Below are positions 1-8,948 of a stretch of DNA of 64,000 nucleotides, piece by piece. Each line of letters starts with the position of its first letter. The first letter of the stretch is position 1. The notes beneath the pieces are model-generated. The model had not been told where the DNA came from. It worked only from the letters and a program-made list of their open reading frames with translations, and did no database searches. Source of the DNA: Geosiphon pyriformis (Eukaryota > Glomeromycota > Glomeromycetes > Archaeosporales > Geosiphonaceae); the NCBI GenBank assembly GCA_016748015.1, contig JAAOMT010000176.1:59985-123984 (forward strand), read 5' to 3'. A program made the translations under genes and the position numbers.

Positions 1-764
1 CACACAATGAATCATCAGCCAGGCTAGATAAAGTGGTACCCAAAATAACAAAGTCAATCGAAATAAAACCATCAACGTGCAAACGAAATTGAAACGACTT
101 ACGCTGGATCGGAAAGACGATGTTGTTCCTCATATACCTCTCTAGCGTGCTGAATTTCTAATGTAGCTTTTTTTACTCGTTCAGCTTCAACTTGCTATTC
201 GATGAAAATCAATAATGTGATTCGTGACGAAAGTCACGAAAAATCATGCAAGTAATTTTAAATATTGTGTTTACCTTTCTTTTTTCTTCCGCAGCGGCAA
301 GTTTCAAGTCCAATTCTTCTTGGGTAAGACTAATATTTTATATGGCAAAGGGTGGTTTTTAGAAAAAAGGCCAAAAATATTGATTAAAAAAAGCGTCGCG
401 TAAAATATGAGAATAAACCGACGCGTTTTTCTAAAATTGAGATAAACCCCACTTTTTCATCAAAATATATATTAGTATTTAGCTTCATGCGAGAAACCTC
501 TTGAAAACCGTATTTATCATAGACGCGTGCAAATAACAATAGCTCAAGTAAAACTCCAGTCTTTTGAACCGTGTTCAATTTTCTTTTTTGCCTAAACCCC
601 ACCTAAGGTAGTAAAAACGCGACTAGAAAAAATTCGTCGCGAGCTTACCCTTTCTCTTTTTCTTCGGCAAACCTCTTTAAAATATGTTCTGGTGTAGGTG
701 CGTCCGGGTTCTTTTTAATATCGACTTCAAACGCGACAGCTGGTTTGTTCGGGCTTTCGCTCAT
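1..764 (-). CDS. Stathmin-like coiled-coil protein, N-terminal part
   Basis: I join three exons: 764-649, 329-275 and 194-103. All have GTAAGC, GTAA or GTAAGT donors and AG acceptors, and the phases agree; the gene continues past the left edge. The start is the ATG at 764, the first in frame. After about 38 residues rich in P and charge comes LTQEELDLKLAAAEEKRK, which matches the stathmin core pattern (L-S-x-E-E-I-x-x-K-L-x-A-A-E-E-R-R-K). A long charged helix follows (QVEAERVKKATLEIQHAREV), predicted coiled coil. Stathmins bind tubulin dimers and destabilise microtubules in animals; that role here is only inferred. It could instead be an unrelated charged coiled-coil protein, because the rest is not visible. 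A further exon may begin near 24 after a CTAG acceptor. Confidence 0.5.
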
Positions 765-1045
765 AGTTTCTTAGAGTAGTTGGGTATTTTGGTAATGAAA
801 TTCTTAATGATACGTAAAAAACGGTTGGGAAAGAGTTTAGGAAGAGAACATACTTGATCTAAAGTGCTAAACTTGATGTATATGCATTATTCGTAGGGGT
901 ACCTACAGCTGTACAACAAAAAGGTCTAACGTTTCTAAGAACATTGGGAATTTGGGCAAAATTACATGTTTGATGCAAAGTTAATGTATAAGGTCACATG
1001 GCTTTAAATAATTTTAAAAAATAGACGAAAAGTATCAGGAGACCG
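765..1045. promoter_or_regulatory. Divergent intergenic region, stathmin-like gene / tRNA-Thr
   Basis: This spacer separates the start of the minus-strand stathmin-like gene from the plus-strand tRNA-Thr. It should hold the promoter of the former. I see no clear TATA element or repeat. Confidence 0.4.
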
Positions 1046-1118
1046 GCCTTCTTGGCTCAGTTGGCAGAGCGTCCGCCTAGTAAGCGGAAGGTCACTAGTT
1101 CGATTCTGGTAGAAGGCA
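1046..1118 (+). tRNA. tRNA-Thr (anticodon AGU)
   Basis: The sequence folds into a full cloverleaf. The 7-bp acceptor stem pairs GCCTTCT with AGAAGGC. The D arm contains GGCTCAGTTGGCAGAGC, and the anticodon stem TCCGC/GCGGA carries loop CTAGTAA with anticodon AGT. The T arm has the B-box GTTCGATTC. There is no intron. A run of seven T at 1141-1147 can serve as the Pol III terminator. The tRNA lies only about 145 bp upstream of the PRPF38B start codon. Confidence 0.95.
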
Positions 1119-1261
1119 TGGCACGTATAGAATTACAGGATTTTTTTGCGAGTTTACAGTTAGATCGGCAAAATTTAAAATTTAAGTGTCACCTCAATTT
1201 GCTACTTTTTATACCCCTCAATTCCTTTGACAGAGCGTTTGGGTTGAACTTCACATTCAAA

Positions 1262-2963
1262 ATGAAACAATCAAACAAATTGGAAACGTGGGGAAATGAA
1301 AATACAATGAATCTGAACAATATATTATTTCAAAACATCCAAGCCTCGCCATATTTCAAGCAACTTTAGTAAGAGTGTTACTTTTTTGATTTTCCCTTTG
1401 AAGCCAGATCGCTCTAACAAAGATTGCTTTCTTTTATTATAACAGTGAACTGAAAACTTATCACGAAGTTATTGATGAAATATATAACGAAGGTAAGACG
1501 AGGAATATTAAGTTCTTTTTGCTATTTCGCTTGAGAAAGATAATTATGTCTTGAATTAATTTGGGATTATTTATATTCTGTAGTATCGTCCCTTGGTAGG
1601 TAAAAGAGATGTATAATTATCCTTCAATAAATTTCTTAAATTTTCATTTTGATAATTAGATTTTAATCCTTATTTTCAACTCTGATTTAGAGCCTTTTCT
1701 CAAGGGAACAACAGCCTCCACGGCATTTTGCTTACTTTACAAATTGTGGACTTTGCGATTGACCATTAAACAAGTCTCTGGCTTGATTGATCACCCCGAT
1801 TCGCCGTATGTATTAGTAACTATCTGCCTGGAAATTTTTTAAAGTTATTTCTACATTTAAAACATTGCTATTTCCTAATAGGCATATACGTGCTCTCGGA
1901 TTTCTTTATCTTCGCTATGTCTGTAAACCTGCCGATTTATGGGAATGGTTCGAGGATTACTTAGATGATGAAGAGGATCTCCAAATTCAGGCAGGTCCCA
2001 GGCCTGTCACAATGTATGTATGTTCTATGAAGTACTCTTGCGTACTCCGACTTTTTAATCGTGAGTTTGTCTATAGTTGCGTGTGCATATTTTCTATTAT
2101 TCTTTCTGGAAAAATCTTTGCATTTATGTACTCAGTTTCTATACTGCATAAAATCTAAACGCTTAATATAGTACAATCGGAAGAATGTGTCGTCAGTTAT
2201 TGACCGAAACAAAATGGCTAGGCACCTTCTTGCCACGAATTCCTGTGCCGATTGCGCGTGATATTGAACTAAAATTGAAAGAAAAATTGCAACCCCCACC
2301 GCCACCTCCTAGGTAAGCATTATATGATATGCGGCATATTATTTTTCTCGTTATGTTATTTTTTGTCTGCCATCAGATTATGCCCTGGTACCTCCTTTTA
2401 TAAATTATTATCGACTGGATTGTAAAAGTGATGAGCATTCTAGGAATGAGGTAGAAAACCAAAAAAAGCTCAACCTTTTCGTTTTTACAATACCTGTCCC
2501 AAGGTTCTTTTATTATTAGTATTGAATAATTTACATTTTCACAAATTTAAATTAATTCAGGAGGGAATCACCTATATATGACCTGGAACCTAGAATAATC
2601 GCTGACAGTGGTACCCCATCTAGACATGGCGATGATGAGGGAGATTATCGTCGTAGTCGTACCCGTAGTAGGAGTCCCGATGGATCTTCTAGATCACGTA
2701 GACATCGTGATAATGATCGCAACCATCGGGAATATAGAAGAGACCGAGATAGCGAGCGCGATTATGGCCGTCGACGAAGCCGAACCCCAGATCGTGATCG
2801 TTCTAGAAGACATAGAGGTTCTGGTCATGATAAAAGAGATAGAGAACATGAAAGACGTGAAACTCATGAATACGATCGTAAGCACGAGGATCAAGATAGA
2901 AAGTCAAGACGCTCTGATGATAAGGGAAATGGTTGGCAACAAAGTCGAAGTCCAAGACACTAG
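1262..2963 (+). CDS. PRPF38B: Pre-mRNA-splicing factor 38B (PRP38 family, RS domain)
   Basis: Six exons: 1262-1368, 1446-1492, 1691-1805, 1882-2013, 2172-2312 and 2561-2963, giving 314 aa. The start ATG at 1262 opens on WGNENTMNLNNILFQNI, the typical beginning of the PRP38 domain. Other family blocks are SPYFKQLYELKTYHEVIDEI, ASTAFCLLYKLWTL, DSPHIRALGFLYLRY, DLWEWFEDYLDDEED and FLPRIPVPIARDI. A proline run (PPPPPPRR) leads to a C-terminal domain of about 130 residues rich in RS, RD and RH dipeptides. PRP38 proteins act in the nucleus in the U4/U6.U5 tri-snRNP during spliceosome activation; the RS tail marks the B-type paralogue of animals and many fungi. The tRNA-Thr just upstream lies inside the likely promoter. 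Confidence 0.93.
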
Positions 2964-3268
2964 ATAAGAGAAAGTCAGAAATTAATAATTGATCTTGGGG
3001 TATATCTTTGAGGAATTGTATTTTTTTTTAGAATAACAGAATTAACAAATTCTTTGTGACGGGCCAAACCTAATATCAGAGGCATTAAAGATTTCAAGGT
3101 GATATATCATTCGGTTTTATTTGAAATTAGGCTTAAAATAAATAATTGCCTTCATAACAAGGAAAAATTCATGTGGAAATATTTTAATTACGGAGGTTTT
3201 TGATAGTTTTGCTAATTTTACATTTTAATTTAAATAATAAATATGCACCTTCATTATAAGTTATGTCA

Positions 3269-3340
3269 TCTCGGTTAGTATAGTGGTGAGTATCCCCGCC
3301 TGTCACGCGGGAGACCGGGGTTCAATTCCCCGACCGAGAG
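3269..3340 (+). tRNA. tRNA-Asp (anticodon GUC)
   Basis: A full cloverleaf forms. The acceptor stem pairs TCTCGGT with ACCGAGA. The D arm is TAGTATAGTGGTGAGTA, the anticodon stem CCCGC/GCGGG carries loop CTGTCAC with anticodon GTC, and the T arm is CCGGGGTTCAATTCCCCG. G3340 is the discriminator base. There is no intron. A T4 stretch at 3352-3355 is a possible Pol III terminator. Confidence 0.95.
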
Positions 3341-3660
3341 AGATAAATTTATTTTATACATGGACTAATTAAACGACTTTAAACTCATTTTTCGAAAAAT
3401 TAATTGTAAACGCAGTCTTTTAATTATGATTGGTTTTGTAAGTCATAAACAAAAATAGGTTTCTCTTATATCAGACTTTTTTTATATAATTTTTGGTTTT
3501 TAATTATTGATTTTTAGGGTTGAAAAAAAATCATCCATTTGAATTACTTAATTAGCACACTGGTTACACTCTTGGCCGCGTCGAGATAATTTTTCCAATT
3601 TTCATTAGACGCGATATTCTCCGAATTAGGCCGCTTTGGTGTGTGCGTATTTTGACAACC

Positions 3661-6600
3661 ATGTTTGATAATTGGTCCGATGAAGAAGTTTGGGATGAGG
3701 AGTCTTTGAAACTGATTAAGCGTCGTTCTCAGGGACAATCACCTGGCACTTCAAAAACACCTCTTCCGTCAAAAAGTCGAACGAGGTCACGAAATTCTCC
3801 TGGAAAACGCGTTCCCTCACAAGTCAAAGAAAGTCCTTTGAAAACCTCTAACAAGCATATAGGAGTGCTCTCACTGTCCCAAACAACTTCATATGCCCCG
3901 CTCAACACAAATGGCACTCCTTCGAAGAGCCTTTCTTATTTTAATAAATCCCCACGTGAAACTCTCTCACTGCGGGCATCCACCACCAAGGTTGCTTCTA
4001 AAACCTTATTCAACTATTTTCCCCGCCAACCCTCAAGTAGAAATGACGACCTTATATCAAATAAAGGTATATAATGTTTACTCTCTAATTTTGAGAATTG
4101 GCAGTATATAACATGTGCCAGTCAGCGCCAATGATTGTACAAAATTATTACGCGATGAAAAAGTAGACAAGTCGGAATTCATTGAAACAATAGAAATCCA
4201 AACAAGAGTTGATAGTGATGACTTTAATGCGGACCCAACTTGGGATAAAGAATATAGGGATATCATTATGAAAACAGACGATGATGAAAATTTTTCTGGT
4301 AAAATTTTTGGTGCAAAAGATCAAAAAGTTAAAATAAAGCAGTTAGAGGATCCACATGAAATGCCTCTAAATTCTATGGATATGGAGGCATTTATTCTAA
4401 CATGTCCATTATGTGATGTATCAATGAAAGGCCTTTCGAATCAGGCAAGCTTTATAGTGAATGAAATTTGATAATATAATTATTTCCTGTCAAAGATTTT
4501 TATTAATTTTTTTTATTAATTTTCTAGAAAATGAATTTTCATGTGAACCAATGTCTCGATGGTCACGATGTTGAGGCACCCTTCACATCACCGGCACCAT
4601 CCTTTAATAAGATTTCTCAGTCTGCTTCTAGAATTAAATCTAATAATCAATCTTTATCCACTGTGAAACTTATGCCTAAAATTTTACAAAACAATAACCA
4701 TGAAAACTCATGGAGCATGTTTTTTGGTTCATTAAAGAATAAAGTTACCCCCATCGGTATTACGGATGAACTAAAGGGGGAACGAAACCCCTTTGATAGC
4801 ATGGAAGAAGTAAGATATGAAAGCAATCCTGACAGTATTACCCAAGAAGTAAGAGATGAAAGCAGTCCTGACAGTATTACCCAAGAAGTAAGAGATGCAA
4901 ACAATCCTGACAGTATTACCCAAGAAGTAAGAGATGAAAGCAATCCTGACGGAATTACCAAAGAAGTAAGAGATGAAAAAAATCCTGACAGTATTACCCA
5001 AGAAGTAAGAGATGAAACCAATCCTGACGGAATTACCAAAGAAGTAAGAGATGAAAACAATCCTGACAGTATTACCCAAGAAGTAAGAGATGAAAGCAAT
5101 CCTGACGGAATTACCAAAGAAGTAAGAGATGAAAACAATCCTGACAGTATTACCCAAGAAGTAAGAGATGAAAGCAATCCTGACAGTATTACCCAAGAAG
5201 TATCGGTGCAACTCGAGACCATTTCCAATAATGAACAAGCATTGATACAGCCGTTATCCATAGCCGTTTTGGACGAAATATCTGTTCCAACAGAACCTAT
5301 CACCACTACGAAAGAAGTCCCTGATCTCTCAATGAACGATTTGGTTTTTGAGCCTCCCCGGAGAGACGCTTTCGATTTACTAAAGCCGACGGTAGTTACA
5401 TCAACGATTCAAAGCAAAAAAAAACAATGTCCATGGTACAAGATAATGCCAGGTAAATATTGGGATATATCATTTAAAATATTTACAATAATTTATATTC
5501 TCAAATTTTTATTATATTAGAAACAGAAATTACTGTAGATGCCTTTTCCTATGGCAAGATACCAAACTGCTCCGCTTACTTTTTGAGGTAAGTATTAAAT
5601 GGTGATTTGCCGTATCGTTGCTTTCCGACATTAGTTCTAGGGAAGACATTATATAAACCAAATATATATTTTTCCAGTCATTTTCATTCCGATCACTACA
5701 GTGGACTCACATCTAAATGGTCGCATGGACCAATATATTGTTCAGCGGTCACTGGGAATATGGTCATACAAAGGCTAGGGGTCAAACCTCAATATATTCA
5801 TAAACTTCCCTTAAACCAAGAAGTTGATGTTAATGGGAATGGGGTTTCAGTTACGTTGATCGAAGCGAATCAGTAAATATAATTTCCCATTTCGTCCACT
5901 TTCAAGTGTCTTGCACATTCTATTTTAGCTAACCTTATTCGTAGTTGTCCTGGCTCTGTTTTATTCCTCTTTAAAATTATGAATGCTCAAGGGCGTATTT
6001 TGAGATATCTGCACACCGGTGATTTTCGCGCTTCTCCCCGTCAAGTCACCCATGAATCGATAGACCAGTCGAAGAATCCACCGATTGATATGCTTTATCT
6101 TGATACAACATATCTAGACCCAACTCACTGCTTTCCTCCTCAAGATCACGTTGTTCAAGCTGTCGTAGATCTATTAAAAAAAGTAGTCAAAAATGGAGGC
6201 CTCCTATCATCGAACCAAAAGGGCAAGAGGAGTAAAGCACCCTTAAAGGGACAAACTCGTTTGGACAGATGGTTCAATGGCTTATCATATAAGAATGTGT
6301 TAAAGCTTGAAAATAAGTCGATCAATAATACAGAAATGACGCTTTCAATGAATTCATCAGAAGAACATAAATTTGAGCTTTGCGAAAAAGATTCCAGATT
6401 GGTTAGAGAAAAACGAATTATGGACCTTCATGATATTGTTGAACTGGATAATATATGTCTGAGTGATTCAAAAATCTTGGTAGTAGTTGGCGCATATCTG
6501 ATTGGAAAAGAAAAGGTTTTCATGGGTGAGTTTGAAGCTACGTTTCTTGAGTTGCCAATTTTCTAGTGTTAAAATTTTACTAACTTTTTCTCATCATTCA

Positions 6601-7301
6601 GGTATTGCCAAAGCTCTACATTCTAAAATCTATGTTACAAATGATAAGCGCCGTATTCTTCTTTGTCAAGAAAATCCCGAATTAGAAAGCCTGTTGACTG
6701 ATGATCCCCTGCAAGCCTCTGTACACGTTATGTCGATGCAATCTATAAAACCAGAGGTGCGTTTATATGACGTTTTCTTTAAAAATGACTATTCTAATCA
6801 GCACTTTACTCTCATTCAGACATTAACTTCCTATCTTCAAGATCTGGCACCCACTTTTAAATCGGTTATTGGCTTTCGCCCAACAGGATGGGCTTACAAT
6901 ATGGCTAGTAATCAAGTCGTTTCTCCTTCTGCCACAAGTGAAGCTTGCCTCAACCATTATACATCATATACTCATGAATGCTTAAAGCCCAGTCGTAAGT
7001 CACCCACATGTCAGATTTTTGATGTGCCCTATTCGGAACATTCGAGTTTTAGAGAACTGGCCGCTTTTGTCTTGTCTTTGAATATAAAAAAAATCATACC
7101 CACTGTTAATCTACAGTAAGTTTCCTACTATGGCCTTCATCCATTGAGAAACTCTTGCATTATAAACTAATGTTCTTTGATGATTCACATTATAGAACCG
7201 AGAAAAGCAGAGCTGAGATGAACATTTGGCTAAATAAATGGCAAAACGAAAAGAGAAAAAACGGCAAAATTGTTCGATATCCAAGTTTGGATCACTGGTA
7301 G
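3661..7301 (+). CDS. PSO2: DNA cross-link repair nuclease SNM1A/PSO2 (MBL/beta-CASP)
   Basis: Eight exons: 3661-4066, 4122-4444, 4528-5452, 5521-5587, 5678-5872, 5945-6525, 6602-7115 and 7196-7301, giving 1038 aa. A UBZ4-type zinc finger lies at about 229-255 (CPLC ... HVNQC). Residues 337-466 are ten 13-residue repeats. The metallo-beta-lactamase core follows, with HFHSDHYSGL at 575-584, LIEANHCPGSV, LHTGDFR and LYLDTTY. The beta-CASP part has GAYLIGKEKVF, FRPTGWAY and VPYSEHSSF. SNM1A/Pso2 is a nuclear 5'-3' exonuclease that digests past interstrand cross-links; UBZ and PIP motifs recruit the human protein to ubiquitinated PCNA. PIP-like motifs sit at 113-120 and 742-749. Intron 2 has a GC donor. 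An insertion of about 85 residues separates the metallo-beta-lactamase part from the beta-CASP part. The start at 3661 is preferred, as the track's upstream alternative at 3643 is not an ATG. Confidence 0.93.
4807..5196 (+). repeat. In-frame minisatellite: 10 x 39 bp in the SNM1A gene
   Basis: Ten contiguous 39-bp units encode EVRDExNPDSITQ or EVRDExNPDGITK. Copies 4-9 alternate the two forms, so a 78-bp dimer was probably the last unit to expand. There is no frameshift in any copy. The array lies between the UBZ finger and the nuclease domain. The antisense strand is also open across it, as expected for a repeat whose unit is a multiple of three. Confidence 0.98.
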
Positions 7302-7860
7302 TCTAGAAAACATCACGGTTTTGCATACAGCGCAACACATTATCCATGTAATTATTGTTAAATTTCAGAATTTGTATTCTGAATTCCTGTTACTTTCAGG
7401 ATTATGAATTTTTGTAATTAGCAGTCAATGAATTACTTAACAGTCTCGAACAAAATTTACGTTAGACAATTAAATTTAATGTTTAATACTTTGCATAAAA
7501 CTTTTAATAAATATATTCATTATTAAAATTCGTTTACAAAACGACTTTCAACTTTAGAATATTAAATTAAATTCATGTTATAATGTTTTAACAAAACAGC
7601 GACTGTTGAAAAACGGTTGAAGTGTAATTTTTGTTTGTTTTGGGTAATTTTTTTAAACGTTTAAGCTTTATGTTATAAAAACTTTTGTAATAATAAAATT
7701 TGATACAAGAATAAAGATTTTTATTTAAAAATTTCATTGATTGATAAATTCAACATAGAACGGATAAAAATATTACGTAATCAGATTGTGTTATGCCCAC
7801 AATCAAAATCTTGGGTGGAAATAAACACCATTTTGAACCGTTTTCGTTATGAAAATAGAA
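7302..7860. other. Intergenic, A+T rich
   Basis: This is the 3' flank of the SNM1A gene and the promoter of AIM41. I see no RNA gene or repeat; a short open frame at 7737-7940 overlaps the first AIM41 exon in another frame and is not supported. Confidence 0.5.
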
Positions 7861-8632
7861 ATGTCAATACTATTACGTTTCCTTCCCACCTCCTTTCGTA
7901 TATCATCGAATTCTCTGTATTACAAATCCAATCAATTTAACAAATTGCGCTATAGGCCCCAAGAGATTTTTTATTCGACGCAAGGTCTCCTCTGACTTTT
8001 ATTTTTAAGGTTATATATACACCAAATTAGTGCCCAAACATTGATGAAATCTGTACTTTTCAAGCGCAGCCACGAATGATTCACCTGAATCTCAAACTAC
8101 GCCTTCCATACCATCATTGCTTGCACAGCTAAAAAATGATGTCAAAGATGCCATGCGCAGCAAAAATCAAGGGAAATTAAACGTCGTAAAGGTTAGATGC
8201 TGCCAAAAAAGTAAAAATTGATATTTTTGGGGGTAACTGAATTTGCCTATATTAAACCAGGGCCTTCTTTCCGACATTACATATGCAAGCAAAGCGCCTG
8301 ATGCTAATAAAAAGCAACCGCTTACGGATCTAGACATTTTTCTCATTATCCAACGCGCGATCAGTAGGCGTCAAGATTCTATTAACCAATTCTCTGCTGC
8401 AGGTCGCGTGGATCTAGCATCAGCTGAGAAGATCGAATTGAATATTTTACAATCATACCTACCTGACCAACTTTCTGATCCAGAAATAAGGGAGGAGGTA
8501 AAAAAAGTCATCGACGCTACTGGTGCAGCTAGTTGTAAAGATTTAGGTCGCGTTATGAAGGCAATAAAACTTGATTCCGGCCGAGCGACAAAGAAAAGGA
8601 TCTCGGAAATTGCCAAAGAATTGTTGAGTTGA
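7861..8632 (+). CDS. AIM41: Mitochondrial GatB/YqeY-domain protein (AIM41-like)
   Basis: Three exons, 7861-7984, 8070-8191 and 8261-8632, give 205 aa. Exon 1 encodes an Arg/Ser-rich leader without acidic residues until the end (MSILLRFLPTSFRISSNSLY), typical of a mitochondrial targeting peptide. The body is a YqeY domain: LLAQLKNDVKDAMRSKNQGK, LNVVKGLLSDITYA, RAISRRQDSINQF, AEKIELNILQSYLPDQLS and GRVMKAIK. YqeY domains resemble the tail domain of GatB, and bacterial YqeY is thought to interact with tRNA-related factors; yeast AIM41 affects mitochondrial inheritance and its biochemistry is unclear. The first donor (GTCTCC) is weak, but it is the only join that keeps the frame after an in-frame TGA. 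The gene is convergent with the TUG gene. Confidence 0.88.
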
Positions 8633-8948
8633 TTTGCATGGTCGAATTTACCCAGGTATGAATTGTAGATTAAGCGAAAAAAGGAATGCCTGAATCAAAA
8701 GTTGTATATTTGGCCAAGTGTCTATTTAATATTCATTCTGGCAATATTTAAACTGAGCTTTCGAGTTTTTTGACCAGCCTAATTAAAAAAAAGATCTTGA
8801 AAAACTAGGCAACATTACTCATTTGATCTTCATTAAGTGGAATATTTTCATGCTTAATTATTACACTATTCTAAGGAGATAGATGATTGGAACAATCTTT
8901 AACCGACATGACGATCATTTACTGCCTATAAAAACCAATTTATTTATT
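8633..8948. other. Convergent 3' spacer, AIM41 / TUG
   Basis: This 316-bp spacer lies between two 3' ends. It holds A+T-rich sequence fit for polyadenylation on both strands. Nothing else is recognised. Confidence 0.5.

Noticed and set aside
1052-1369. 105-codon open frame covering the tRNA-Thr
   Set aside because: Its first part is the tRNA read as codons; only the part from the ATG at 1262 belongs to a protein (PRPF38B exon 1).
4807-5196. Regular repeat array that could suggest a CRISPR
   Set aside because: The units are contiguous, in frame with a eukaryotic protein, and have no unique spacers.
4647-5306. Long open frames on the minus strand (219 and 155 codons) across SNM1A exon 3
   Set aside because: They exist only because the 39-bp repeat keeps all frames open; the proteins are simple repeats antisense to a clear gene.
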